A stretch of 64,000 bases of DNA from Eubacterium maltosivorans (GTDB lineage: Bacteria > Bacillota > Clostridia > Eubacteriales > Eubacteriaceae), in contig NZ_CP029487.1 of NCBI RefSeq assembly GCF_002441855.2, positions 1,922,001 through 1,986,000 of the forward strand, in the 5' to 3' direction. This document shows positions 34,149-40,992 of this stretch, piece by piece; the first letter of the stretch is position 1, and every line of letters starts with the position of its first letter. The position numbers and the translations under genes were made by a program. The notes under the pieces are model-generated. The model saw only the letters and a list, made by a program, of their open reading frames with translations. It was not told the origin of the DNA and searched no databases.

Positions 34149-34241
34149 TTGCCTTTACTGTATGAAAAATGGTATAATAACAGTAAGACAACTTCTTAAA
34201 ACAACCGGCGGCTTCCAGGCTACAAACCCGGTTGTTTTTTT
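34149..34241 (+). ncRNA. candidate small antisense RNA opposite the rep leader
   Basis: TTGCCT and an extended -10 (TGG-TATAAT, 34173-34178) are followed by about 55 bases that end in an 8-bp hairpin (ACAACCGG/CCGGTTGT) and T8. It carries no reading frame. It is transcribed against the rep leader, the arrangement of countertranscribed RNAs that limit Rep synthesis in rolling-circle plasmids. Confidence 0.5.
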
Positions 34242-34244
34242 TAT

Positions 34245-34544
34245 TTATTTTTTTAACCGCTGCCCACACCAGGGGCAGTAATTGCCAATATAGCCGATCT
34301 GAGATAAGGGTGAATCCTTGTACTCAATGGCGATGATCTTTTCACAGGTCGGACACGCCCAGGCGACGTCTTGATCTTTTACCTTCGCCCTGACCTGTTT
34401 GGGCTGCTGAAGCTCTAATACCTGAACGGCTAAATCCAGATCGTTTAAGCCGAAGTCAACGGCGTTCTTGAGGGCCCGGCGTTTTCCGCGAAGGGTGTTC
34501 CGGGCCTCCCGGCATCTTCCGGGGTCCATCCATGGCTTTTTCAT
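34245..34544 (-). CDS. zinc-ribbon phage protein, 99 aa
   Basis: A helical N-terminal half (LRGKRRALKNAVDFGLNDLDLAVQ) is followed by a zinc ribbon, CPTCEKI and CPWCGQR. This is a common early protein type in siphophages. It overlaps the previous gene by four bases. Confidence 0.65.
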   Translation of the reverse strand: MKKPWMDPGRCREARNTLRGKRRALKNAVDFGLNDLDLAVQVLELQQPKQVRAKVKDQDVAWACPTCEKIIAIEYKDSPLSQIGYIGNYCPWCGQRLKK

Positions 34545-34729
34545 GCTTCGTCTCCCAGCATTTTTTGACGCGCACGCTTCAAAACCCGCTGCGCCTTGGT
34601 AAGGTTATGGAGCGGATCGCAGTGCCGGCAGACAAAGTACCGGGGATCCTCCCACTGGTAAGCTGGTATGGTGGCAATGAAGCCGCACTGGTTGCACTGC
34701 ATGTCGATGGTACGTTCTAAATTTCCCAT
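34541..34729 (-). CDS. zinc-ribbon phage protein, 62 aa
   Basis: CNQCGF and CRHCDP form a small zinc ribbon, followed by a basic helix (KAQRVLKRARQKM). CAGGAGG precedes the ATG. It may bind nucleic acid. Confidence 0.65.
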   Translation of the reverse strand: MGNLERTIDMQCNQCGFIATIPAYQWEDPRYFVCRHCDPLHNLTKAQRVLKRARQKMLGDEA

Positions 34730-34756
34730 TTTCTGCCTCCTGCTTCTAAAAAGGGT

Positions 34757-34822
34757 AAAAAAAATTAGGACACAGCTTCTCTGTGTAACCTTTTAAAATG
34801 GCGGCGGTACGATCCCCGCCGC
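34757..34822 (-). promoter_or_regulatory. two-hairpin leader with terminator
   Basis: On the minus strand a GC-rich hairpin (GCGGCGG/CCGCCGC, 34801-34822) is followed by ACACAG/CTGTGT and eight T (34757-34786). It stands just before the zinc-ribbon genes. It may attenuate the early operon; no known riboswitch is recognised. Confidence 0.45.
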
Positions 34823-34850
34823 TGGATATGCTTCCTTTTTTCGGTTGTTG

Positions 34851-34917
34851 TGCTATAATAAATGTGTAAACTAATCTTTGCCCTTTTCAGCCTGCACGCT
34901 GTCTGGGGCATTTTTTT
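34851..34917 (+). ncRNA. compact plus-strand small RNA cassette B
   Basis: An extended -10 (TG-C-TATAAT, 34851-34859) is followed by about 50 bases ending in a two-stage hairpin: outer TGCCC/GGGCA, inner CAGC/GCTG, then seven T. The same two-stage design occurs at 35574-35622. The surrounding gene-free stretch 34730-35009 holds only this and the leader hairpins. Confidence 0.45.
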
Positions 34918-35009
34918 CGTGGATCTGTTTGTACCCTTACGCTTTTTTGCGCCAAACCCACAGCCTTTCTTTTTAATTTTGTTTTATGAAGGGGTCAGAG
35001 CGCTAATGC

Positions 35010-35225
35010 TTAAGGCGGGCGCTCCGCGCTGGCTTTTACCCACTTTGTTGCTAAGGGCATTGGAGCGGCTTTTGTTTTGGCGATCCACGGCGGTGCGGAT
35101 GGGCCGGGTAGAAGATCTACATCCCCATCGGATAAAAACGCTTCGAGTTGCTCACACAAAGTGGCTTCAATCTGTTCATACACCGCTTCCACTGCTTCGA
35201 TCCATTTTTGTAGCGCTTCCATCAT
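35010..35225 (-). CDS. hypothetical protein, 71 aa
   Basis: It has an acidic helical N-terminus (MMEALQKWIEAVEAVYEQIEATL) and an Ala/Pro-rich C-terminus with higher GC than its neighbours. It is coupled to the coiled-coil gene through an ATGA overlap. It is plausible but unrecognised. Confidence 0.4.
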   Translation of the reverse strand: MMEALQKWIEAVEAVYEQIEATLCEQLEAFLSDGDVDLLPGPSAPPWIAKTKAAPMPLATKWVKASAERPP

Positions 35226-35527
35226 TCACACTCCAATACGGACAACGCCTTATTGAAAGCGCAGTATTGCTCAAGAGGCATCAGCTTCAGAAGAAAAAGT
35301 TCGGTCATATATGCCAGCTGGCAATCGCGTATGTATACCGTCGCTTTTTTCCTGCCCTCAATAATGTCTTGGATTTCCTGTATGTGTGATTCCGCCGTTC
35401 CTTTGATCTGGTTGAGTTCTTCCAGATACCCATCTTTTTCAACGGTCAGATCGCCTACCTGGTTGGTCAACTCTTCCTTTTCGGCTTCCAGGTCCGCGAT
35501 ACGGACCATGGCTTCGGTCAGGTTCAT
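35222..35527 (-). CDS. coiled-coil phage protein, 101 aa
   Basis: Residues 1-60 form a continuous heptad coiled coil (MVRIADLEAEKEELTNQVGDLTVEK). A short hydrophobic C-terminal half follows. AAGGAGG precedes the ATG. No function can be assigned. Confidence 0.6.
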   Translation of the reverse strand: MNLTEAMVRIADLEAEKEELTNQVGDLTVEKDGYLEELNQIKGTAESHIQEIQDIIEGRKKATVYIRDCQLAYMTELFLLKLMPLEQYCAFNKALSVLECE

Positions 35528-35538
35528 GTTCGGCCTCC

Positions 35539-35622
35539 TTGTCTCTTTTTGGGATTTATGGTAAACTATGGTTGTTAACGTACATGGTCCCTTTTAGCGG
35601 TGCAACGCTATGGGGGCTTTTT
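35539..35622 (+). ncRNA. compact plus-strand small RNA cassette C
   Basis: TTGTCT and TAAACT are 17 bases apart (35539-35567, with a TGG extension). They drive about 50 bases that end in outer GTCCC/GGGGC and inner AGCG/CGCT stems with a T5 tail. The fold matches cassette B, including a TTTT bulge on the left arm. It overlaps the 3' end of the minus-strand zinc-knuckle gene. Confidence 0.45.
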
Positions 35623-36130
35623 CTTTTTTCATAAACAGAAGCTGGTTGTCTTGGCGCCACCGCTCTGTATACTGATGAGCCTTTTGGACGTTTTTAATCG
35701 CAATGTCATAATGCTTTTGACAAAGCCTTTTCCCTGGAATCGTTGGCTCCCCGCACTGTGTGCAAAGTCCCTTTTCTTTCCAGATTTCTCGGATAGAGCC
35801 GCCATTTTCGCGTTTTCTTTTTTCTGTTTTTTCAATCTCTCGTTTTCGCTCTTTGACATAGCATTCTAAACAGCAAACTCCTTTTGTCGCTTTTTTGCGG
35901 CCACATTTGACGCATAGCCCTTCTGCTTTTCGCCTGGCATAAAGCGCTTTATCGCGTTTTCTCTTTCTTTGCAAGATCTGCTCTCTGTTTTCGGCATAGC
36001 GTTTTCGCCCCTTTTTTTGCTCTTTTTCAAGGCATTCCGGACACATTGTCTTGTTGTGGAAAGCGTTCCTTTGTCCGCATTTTACGCAAATATGGTGTTC
36101 TTTCAAAAAATAATACCGATCAGCGCTCAT
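35594..36130 (-). CDS. phage protein with zinc-knuckle repeats, 178 aa
   Basis: It starts MSADRYYFLKEHHICVKCGQ and carries three CxxC...CxxC units (CVKCG/CPEC, CVKCG/CLEC, CTQCG/C) separated by highly basic helices. The layout suggests nucleic-acid binding. Similar proteins are common in Firmicute prophages but uncharacterised. The last codons overlap cassette C on the other strand. Confidence 0.7.
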   Translation of the reverse strand: MSADRYYFLKEHHICVKCGQRNAFHNKTMCPECLEKEQKKGRKRYAENREQILQRKRKRDKALYARRKAEGLCVKCGRKKATKGVCCLECYVKERKREIEKTEKRKRENGGSIREIWKEKGLCTQCGEPTIPGKRLCQKHYDIAIKNVQKAHQYTERWRQDNQLLFMKKEKAPIALHR

Positions 36131-36311
36131 TTTTATTACACTCCTTTTTCTTTCTGACGCACTTTCCGGGGCTTTTCCAGACTTTCATGAGCCAAATCAA
36201 AAGCAGGATTTGGACAAGGATCCCTATGCCGATCAGCCCCATGGCCACCCAATAAAGTTTGGCACCCGTCTGACATAACGATGCTAAAATTTCAATCATT
36301 AATGCTTCCAT
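36120..36311 (-). CDS. small membrane protein, 63 aa
   Basis: One strong membrane helix (about 20-43) and a basic Cys-containing tail. It overlaps its neighbours by about 10 bases. The start may instead be Met5 (36299). Unknown early protein. Confidence 0.5.
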   Translation of the reverse strand: MEALMIEILASLCQTGAKLYWVAMGLIGIGILVQILLLIWLMKVWKSPGKCVRKKKECNKNER

Positions 36312-36550
36312 TTTCCCTCTGTCAAAATCTCTAAAAGTTTTTTTAGTTGTCTTTCCTCATCCAGCCTTGTTTCCGCCAACATGGCGAACACAGTGGTCGA
36401 AATCATCCCGGCGATGATCCAGAGCGCACCGCAGTGAAAAACGCCGTTTTGCATCCAGTTAAAAACCCCGAAGATGCCGCAGAGCAGAAAGAAAAACAGC
36501 ATGCAGACCACCCCGTCCAGGATTAATTTACGTTTTGTTTGTGGTCTCAC
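36299..36550 (-). CDS. small membrane protein, 83 aa
   Basis: Two membrane helices (about 10-31 and 41-58) with a charged C-terminal helix. It starts at GTG with GGAGGGAG upstream and overlaps the preceding gene by four bases. Function unknown; it may sense or modify the membrane. Confidence 0.55.
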   Translation of the reverse strand: MRPQTKRKLILDGVVCMLFFFLLCGIFGVFNWMQNGVFHCGALWIIAGMISTTVFAMLAETRLDEERQLKKLLEILTEGKWKH

Positions 36551-36774
36551 CTTTCTCCCTCCCGGCTGCCGACATAGGCAAAATTGACGTCATTCAGCAG
36601 TTTGATGCCTTCTGCCTCGGTAATTAGTTCCAGGCGTTTCAGTGTTGATACTTCACCAAACAAGGTGCCGTAGGCAATCTCATCGAGCAATTGTCCACGT
36701 TCGGCATTCCCACGTGCTTCGTCGACCTGCTCAATGGCCACGTTGATAACAATCTGCTTTATTAAGTCGTTCAT
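36547..36774 (-). CDS. hypothetical protein, 75 aa
   Basis: A soluble helical protein with no motif. GAGGT lies before the ATG. It is coupled by four-base overlaps on both sides within the early operon. Confidence 0.5.
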   Translation of the reverse strand: MNDLIKQIVINVAIEQVDEARGNAERGQLLDEIAYGTLFGEVSTLKRLELITEAEGIKLLNDVNFAYVGSREGER

Positions 36775-36974
36775 TTTTTAACCTCTTTCATCTTTTTTCT
36801 TGTCTCTTTAAACAGGTCGGCCAGCTGCTCTTCGACTTCATTCCTTTTATCAATTTCATGCCTTATTTCCTCATCCAGATAGAGCATGCGGTTCATGAGT
36901 TCGGTTTCTAGTTCAGAAAAAGGCTCTTCTTTTAATACCTTATACAATACTTTTTGTTCGATTTCTGTTAGCAT
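36771..36974 (-). CDS. hypothetical helical protein, 67 aa
   Basis: Charged coiled-coil-like protein (DEEIRHEIDKRNEVEEQL). The ATG with AAAGGTG is chosen over a GTG three codons earlier that overlaps the ribosome binding site. Function unknown. Confidence 0.5.
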   Translation of the reverse strand: MLTEIEQKVLYKVLKEEPFSELETELMNRMLYLDEEIRHEIDKRNEVEEQLADLFKETRKKMKEVKK

Positions 36975-36997
36975 ATGATTCACCTTTCTTTTTTAGT

Positions 36998-37258
36998 TTA
37001 TGAAAAATATTTCATATTGGGTAAGTGCTGTACGCAGAAAGCATAAAAACTTATCTTAGGTACTTTTGTGTATTTCGATGATGCGGAAACACCCCCGATT
37101 GCAAAGGGGATGTTTCCAGAACAAGCCAAATTCCGGAAGGCTTCTTTGTCCATTCCTAAAAACTTGGCAGCCACATCTACGGTGATATAATCTTTTTTAT
37201 CTTTATCCATCAGTAGATTTAATTCCTTGAATTTTTCTTTTATATAGGCTGATTCCAT
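36998..37258 (-). CDS. excisionase-like/HTH protein, 86 aa
   Basis: The stretch YITVDVAAKFLGMDKEAFRNLACSGNIPFAIG resembles the winged-helix domain of excisionases and similar DNA-binding phage proteins. GGAGG precedes the ATG. It could direct excision with the integrase or act in early control. Confidence 0.6.
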   Translation of the reverse strand: MESAYIKEKFKELNLLMDKDKKDYITVDVAAKFLGMDKEAFRNLACSGNIPFAIGGVSASSKYTKVPKISFYAFCVQHLPNMKYFS

Positions 37259-37302
37259 TTTTTTACCTCCTTTTTCGGCTTTTTGCTCCGCTTAAAATGT
37301 GC

Positions 37303-37308
37303 TATACT
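37303..37308 (+). promoter_or_regulatory. extended -10 promoter of the membrane protein gene
   Basis: TGTGC-TATACT lies about 50 bases before the 173-residue gene. The TGTGCTATA core is shared with the plus-strand promoters at 25815 and 34854. The -35 is weak. Confidence 0.5.
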
Positions 37309-37358
37309 CTCCTTATCGGTATTAGCATACTGAAACATAGAAAAGGAGAGTGATTCTA

Positions 37359-37880
37359 ATGTTAGAACTGCAAGATGTTATCAGTTTACTTATCGCACTG
37401 GTTGCTGTTATGATTTCTATGGCAACCTTACAACAAAATCGTAATATGGTTGAAGAGTCGACAAGACCATATATCACGCTCACATTTGACAGTATTACTA
37501 CAAGTTCCCAAAGAAGCGGATTCATTTTAAAAAACTACGGACGTACTTCGGCGATTATTGATAAATTTATTGTCGATGACATCCTTCTAAGTCATCCGCA
37601 AAGATATGACGGATTAAACAAACAATTCGATCTTATGGAAGGTACTATTTTCGCGCCAGGTCAGTCTGTTTTTTTGCCATATAGCGTATCCGGCATTGAA
37701 AAAAGCGTGGTCACATTTGAATTAGCTTATTCCAGCGAATTTAAAAGCTATCATTCAAATTTTTCATTTAATGTTTCTAATATGTCGCATCGTTATACTA
37801 CAAGAACCAATGAATACTCAAAGGGTGATACTCACGAAATTGCTCAATGCTTACATGAAATAATTGAACGTCAGCTTTAA
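37359..37880 (+). CDS. membrane-anchored protein, 173 aa
   Basis: One N-terminal membrane helix (about 4-24) is followed by a 150-residue beta-rich soluble domain. GGAGAG supports this ATG over an upstream GTG. It is transcribed toward the repressor and against the early genes, with its own promoter. Genes of this type in the immunity region may act in superinfection exclusion, but that is only inferred. Confidence 0.6.
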   Translation: MLELQDVISLLIALVAVMISMATLQQNRNMVEESTRPYITLTFDSITTSSQRSGFILKNYGRTSAIIDKFIVDDILLSHPQRYDGLNKQFDLMEGTIFAPGQSVFLPYSVSGIEKSVVTFELAYSSEFKSYHSNFSFNVSNMSHRYTTRTNEYSKGDTHEIAQCLHEIIERQL

Positions 37881-38050
37881 ACTGGCGTTTTATTTGATAT
37901 TTCGTTAATTGCCTCCTTTAGCAGATATACAGCACCTTCGATAAGCAAGCCTTTTCCTTTCACTGCATTTAAAATCTCTTTTATAATTTTATTTCCTTTG
38001 TTCATTTCGATATAAAGATCATCGTTCACTACCACATCATTTTCTAGCAT
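37877..38050 (-). CDS. hypothetical protein, 57 aa
   Basis: Starts MLENDVVVNDDLYIEMNKGNK with GGAGG before the ATG. It overlaps the 3' end of the convergent membrane protein gene by three bases. It is cotranscribed with cro. No domain recognised. Confidence 0.6.
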   Translation of the reverse strand: MLENDVVVNDDLYIEMNKGNKIIKEILNAVKGKGLLIEGAVYLLKEAINEISNKTPV

Positions 38051-38061
38051 TCCTCTACCTC

Positions 38062-38283
38062 CTAACTGGCTTTCGGTTCTTGCTTTTCGATTCCTAACAA
38101 ATAGTCAATGCTTTTATCGAACATAAAGGCCATTTCTTTCAATGCAGTAGAAGGAATAGGCGTCTTTCCGTCAATCCAGTTATAATAAGTCTTTAGTGCG
38201 ATATTTAATTTTTCTGCGAGTTGCTCTTTTGATAGTTCATTTCTTACTCGTTCAGCTTCAATATTGTTATAACGCAATTTCAT
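38062..38283 (-). CDS. Cro-like XRE regulator, 73 aa
   Basis: A single HTH domain (ELSKEQLAEKLNIALKTYYNWIDGKTPIP) with a typical ALKEMAFMFDKSIDYLLG end. The first gene read from the consensus early promoter, divergent from the repressor, so it is the Cro counterpart. GGAGG is very close to the ATG. Confidence 0.85.
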   Translation of the reverse strand: MKLRYNNIEAERVRNELSKEQLAEKLNIALKTYYNWIDGKTPIPSTALKEMAFMFDKSIDYLLGIEKQEPKAS

Positions 38284-38291
38284 CACCTCCG

Positions 38292-38405
38292 TTACTCGTT
38301 TTGTGAATCGCTAAAGCAATTATATTCCCGTTTTGTAAATTTGTCAATACTCATTTTGTAATTTTATTCACATTTCGAGTAATTAGATATTGACGTTTTG
38401 AAAAA
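38292..38405. promoter_or_regulatory. lysogeny switch: five operators between cro and cI
   Basis: Five related 16-bp sites with consensus TTCACAAAACGAGTAA in either orientation lie at 38292-38307, 38325-38340, 38347-38362, 38367-38382 and 38390-38405. Two overlap the early promoter, and the last overlaps the repressor promoter -35. This is a CI/Cro operator array. Confidence 0.8.
38319..38347 (-). promoter_or_regulatory. early (cro) promoter
   Basis: Perfect consensus TTGACA, 17 bases, TATAAT on the minus strand. The spacer is an operator, so repressor binding blocks it. Confidence 0.9.
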
Positions 38406-38418
38406 ACTGTAATAGAAT
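38390..38418 (+). promoter_or_regulatory. repressor (cI) promoter
   Basis: TTGACG, 17 bases, TAGAAT. The -35 is part of the fifth operator, which allows autoregulation. Confidence 0.8.
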
Positions 38419-38439
38419 ATAGAAAAACGGAGGTACATT

Positions 38440-39219
38440 ATGATCTGCGATAAGCTAAAAGAAATAAGAGAAAAAACAGGCATGAATAAAAAAGAGTTTG
38501 CCAATTATCTTAATATTAAATATACAACATATAATAATTATGAAACAGGAGCTCGTGAACCTGCTTCTGATTTTCTAATTTTAATATCAAAAAAGTTTGA
38601 CATTTCGATAGATTATATTATGGGGCTGACCGATGAAAAAAACATCCTTCACTCATATGAACTTTTAGCGTCCGAAATGGCGCACATAGAAAAATATCGT
38701 TCTGTTGATGATTTTGGCCGTGAAACGGTTGATCTTGTCTTGCTACGTGAAGTTTCACGTGTTGAGAATCAGAAAAACGAAAAACGTATAAAAATTCCTA
38801 CCGGCACATTGGTAGATTTCCACGAAATCAAAGATATTGACGATACAGAGCCTTGTAAGCTTCGCCCCGTAAAAACTACATTACAGTCTCTTTCTGCTGG
38901 CTGCGGCTCCATCGGTGACGATGATCAATATACGGAAATTAACTACCCAGACGAAAAGGTTCCAGACGGTACAGACTTTGCATCGAAGATCACTGGCGAT
39001 AGTATGGAACCAACATTTTTCGATGGCGATATTGTTTTCTATGAACTGACTCAAAATCTGCGGGAAGGTGATATCGGTGTATTTAGAAAGAATGATGAAA
39101 ACTTTATAAAAGAATATAGTAAGAATGGCCTTGTCTCCCATAATCCGGCATACGATATTATTATACCGGGTATGGATGACCATATAGAAACTATTGGCAA
39201 GGTATTAGGAAAACTTTAA
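38440..39219 (+). CDS. CI-like repressor with LexA (S24) autocleavage domain
   Basis: 259 residues. An N-terminal XRE HTH (MNKKEFANYLNIKYTTYNNYE) is followed by an S24 domain with cleavage site SAG-CG (about residues 152-155), Ser188 in GDSMEP and Lys224 in NFIKEY. RecA-stimulated self-cleavage is expected, so the prophage should be SOS-inducible. AACGGAGG precedes the ATG. Confidence 0.95.
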   Translation: MICDKLKEIREKTGMNKKEFANYLNIKYTTYNNYETGAREPASDFLILISKKFDISIDYIMGLTDEKNILHSYELLASEMAHIEKYRSVDDFGRETVDLVLLREVSRVENQKNEKRIKIPTGTLVDFHEIKDIDDTEPCKLRPVKTTLQSLSAGCGSIGDDDQYTEINYPDEKVPDGTDFASKITGDSMEPTFFDGDIVFYELTQNLREGDIGVFRKNDENFIKEYSKNGLVSHNPAYDIIIPGMDDHIETIGKVLGKL

Positions 39220-39232
39220 AGGAGGTGAAACG

Positions 39233-39406
39233 ATGTACCGTTTTGATGATTCTGAGACAGAAACATATTTTTATGAAATGGCCCGCATGTATGATATTAA
39301 ACATGTGAATTTTTCTAATGATAAGGTTCTGACGATGGATGATGTTGACAATATCGTCCACGATGTGAAAGCAATGCAGGAGCTTGCAGCCGAAAGGAGG
39401 CGATAA
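39233..39406 (+). CDS. hypothetical protein, 57 aa
   Basis: Acidic small protein starting MYRFDDSETETYFYEMARMYD, with AAAGGAGGTG before the ATG. It lies 13 bases after the repressor, cotranscribed in the lysogen. Unknown, perhaps a repressor partner. Confidence 0.6.
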   Translation: MYRFDDSETETYFYEMARMYDIKHVNFSNDKVLTMDDVDNIVHDVKAMQELAAERRR

Positions 39407-39407
39407 G

Positions 39408-39650
39408 ATGCAATTTAACAAATCTTTCATAACCGAAAGAGATGCTGTTATGTTGTCTTTAGACAAGGAACGAATTACAGAGTTTTGTGAACGATATGGA
39501 CTATGGGTCCCAGATAATGATATTTCTTTTTGGGGTGGCGTCTATAAATCTGTATTAGCCATTAAATCTGCCACTGAAGAGCAGAAGGCCTTTGCGCGTG
39601 AATGGCTTATCGCCCATAACATGCAACCATGTTCTATTTTTGAAAAATAA
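39408..39650 (+). CDS. hypothetical protein, 80 aa
   Basis: Soluble protein with a DISFWGGVYKSVLAI segment; AAAGGAGG precedes this ATG, one base after the previous stop. Expressed with the repressor. No family recognised. Confidence 0.55.
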   Translation: MQFNKSFITERDAVMLSLDKERITEFCERYGLWVPDNDISFWGGVYKSVLAIKSATEEQKAFAREWLIAHNMQPCSIFEK

Positions 39651-39652
39651 AA

Positions 39653-39755
39653 ACCGCCCTACCGTTTGTGACCGGTAAAGCGGCTTTGATGTCCACAGAA
39701 AAGGTCTGCGTAAACATCCTTAGACAAGATTATTATATCAGACCTTTTCTTTGCT
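39653..39755 (+). terminator. double hairpin ending the repressor operon
   Basis: A CCGC/GCGG plus ACCG/CGGT stem is followed by a second stem (GAAAAGGTCTG/CAGACCTTTTC) with a T-rich end. The second, 11-bp stem has a 30-base loop, and both together form a strong stop. Confidence 0.7.
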
Positions 39756-39786
39756 ATCAAATTTTCTTTTTCTTTTATAGAAAACA

Positions 39787-39815
39787 TTTTCATTCTTCTA
39801 TAAATATTGTATAAT
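39787..39815 (+). promoter_or_regulatory. promoter of the secreted hydrolase
   Basis: TTTTCA, 17 bases, TATAAT, about 30 bases before the start codon and its AGGAGAAG ribosome binding site. It allows expression from the lysogen. Confidence 0.6.
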
Positions 39816-39844
39816 ACTCTTATCAATATTTTTAGGAGAAGAAT

Positions 39845-40831
39845 ATGAAAAACTATCGTCCTTTAGTTGCAACGGCTTCCGTCATGTTGCTGTTGCTTTG
39901 TGTCCCTTTACTGACGCCCGCGAAATCAATCGCCAACGCCGGAAATGGTTCAACTGACGCACTTTTTGCGGAAACACCAAACATCACTGTTGTTGATCAG
40001 TTTGGCTTTCCAGTTCCCAACGTGAAGCTCAATGTCCTTTTTGAAGCGGATGGCGAGTCAAAAAACATTGAGGTTTCCACACCTCAAACGGGTTTCGTTC
40101 CTATTACCGGCAAGTCTGGAACCTACACATTTACAGTTAAGTCGGTTCCGGATGGCTACAAAACAACGGATCAGAAAATTATTCAAACGTATCAGGATGG
40201 ATCGGCTTATACTGGAAAGCAAATTACAGTCTATCGAAACGATGACTACAGCCCGTTTACCTCCGGTGCAAGCTCTACTAACCTGAACGTTGATGGCGGT
40301 AACTTTAGTTACAATCCTACCTTAAATTTTAGCGCTAACATTGTGCTTGAATTTAAAACCTATTTAAAAGACATTGTTAAAGAGGTGCTAAAGGAATTGG
40401 ATGAAGAGGAAAAGCAGGCGGCCCCAACACCTACGCCTGAACCTGTACCATCTCCAACGCCTACACCCACTCCAACGCCGGTTCCATCTGTGCCTTCTCC
40501 AGAAGATCAGGATTTTGACACAATCTGTGCTATTGTAGCCCACGAAGGGGGCACTTCTTATGAAGGCGCTATGGGGATCATATCCTGTGTAATGAACCGT
40601 GTTGATGCTGGCTATGGCTCCAATGCTATCAGTGTTTTAACCGCACCGGGACAGTTTGCCTCTTATATTGATGGTTATTATACCCAGTATCTTGGCGGAA
40701 ATTATCCTGATACTGTTAAGCAAGCCGTTATAGATTGCATGGAAGGTGGTATCCGAAGCCATAATTACTTAAACGTTAGGAGTTACCAGACTAGCGGATC
40801 TATATGCATTGGCGGAAACTGGTATTTTTAA
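39845..40831 (+). CDS. secreted cell-wall hydrolase (SleB/CwlJ-like) with Ig/prealbumin-like domain
   Basis: 328 residues. There is a signal peptide (about 1-31) and a beta-sandwich domain like bacterial carboxypeptidase-regulatory/SpaA repeats (TVVDQFGFPVPNVKL). A short helix and a Pro-Thr linker of PTPTP repeats come next. The C-terminal Hydrolase_2 domain contains the catalytic Glu of IVAHEGGTSYEGAMGIISCVMNR. The closing part is LNVRSYQTSG and IGGNWYF. It is not in the lysis module and has its own promoter and terminator, so it likely acts on the lysogen's wall, on other cells, or in spore-like peptidoglycan. This is lysogenic conversion cargo. Confidence 0.8.
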   Translation: MKNYRPLVATASVMLLLLCVPLLTPAKSIANAGNGSTDALFAETPNITVVDQFGFPVPNVKLNVLFEADGESKNIEVSTPQTGFVPITGKSGTYTFTVKSVPDGYKTTDQKIIQTYQDGSAYTGKQITVYRNDDYSPFTSGASSTNLNVDGGNFSYNPTLNFSANIVLEFKTYLKDIVKEVLKELDEEEKQAAPTPTPEPVPSPTPTPTPTPVPSVPSPEDQDFDTICAIVAHEGGTSYEGAMGIISCVMNRVDAGYGSNAISVLTAPGQFASYIDGYYTQYLGGNYPDTVKQAVIDCMEGGIRSHNYLNVRSYQTSGSICIGGNWYF

Positions 40832-40833
40832 TT

Positions 40834-40874
40834 AAATAAAAAGCGCCCCTGACATTTGATGATGTCTGAGGCGC
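40834..40874 (-). terminator. terminator facing the hydrolase gene
   Basis: Two nested stems (GCGCC/GGCGC and GACAT/ATGTC) with a T-rich run on the minus strand. It blocks antisense transcripts entering from the att side. Confidence 0.5.
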
Positions 40875-40929
40875 CGAGATAGGGCACATGGCCGGTATCT
40901 CTCTCGCAATTGATATTGTACCATGTTTG

Positions 40930-40958
40930 CCCTTATTTTACAATAAGGGTATTTTTTT
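40930..40958 (+). terminator. terminator/attenuator directly upstream of the integrase
   Basis: CCCTTATT/AATAAGGG with a TTAC loop and seven T, only 35 bases before the integrase start. It would block read-through from the hydrolase gene and keep integrase low in the lysogen. Confidence 0.75.
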
Positions 40959-40992
40959 ACCCTTTTACATCAAATTGAAAGTAGGAATAAAC

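Noticed and set aside
34862-35389. Plus-strand 175-residue frame
   Set aside because: It has no ribosome binding site or family, and covers two minus-strand genes with good signals. It is probably a chance reading frame.
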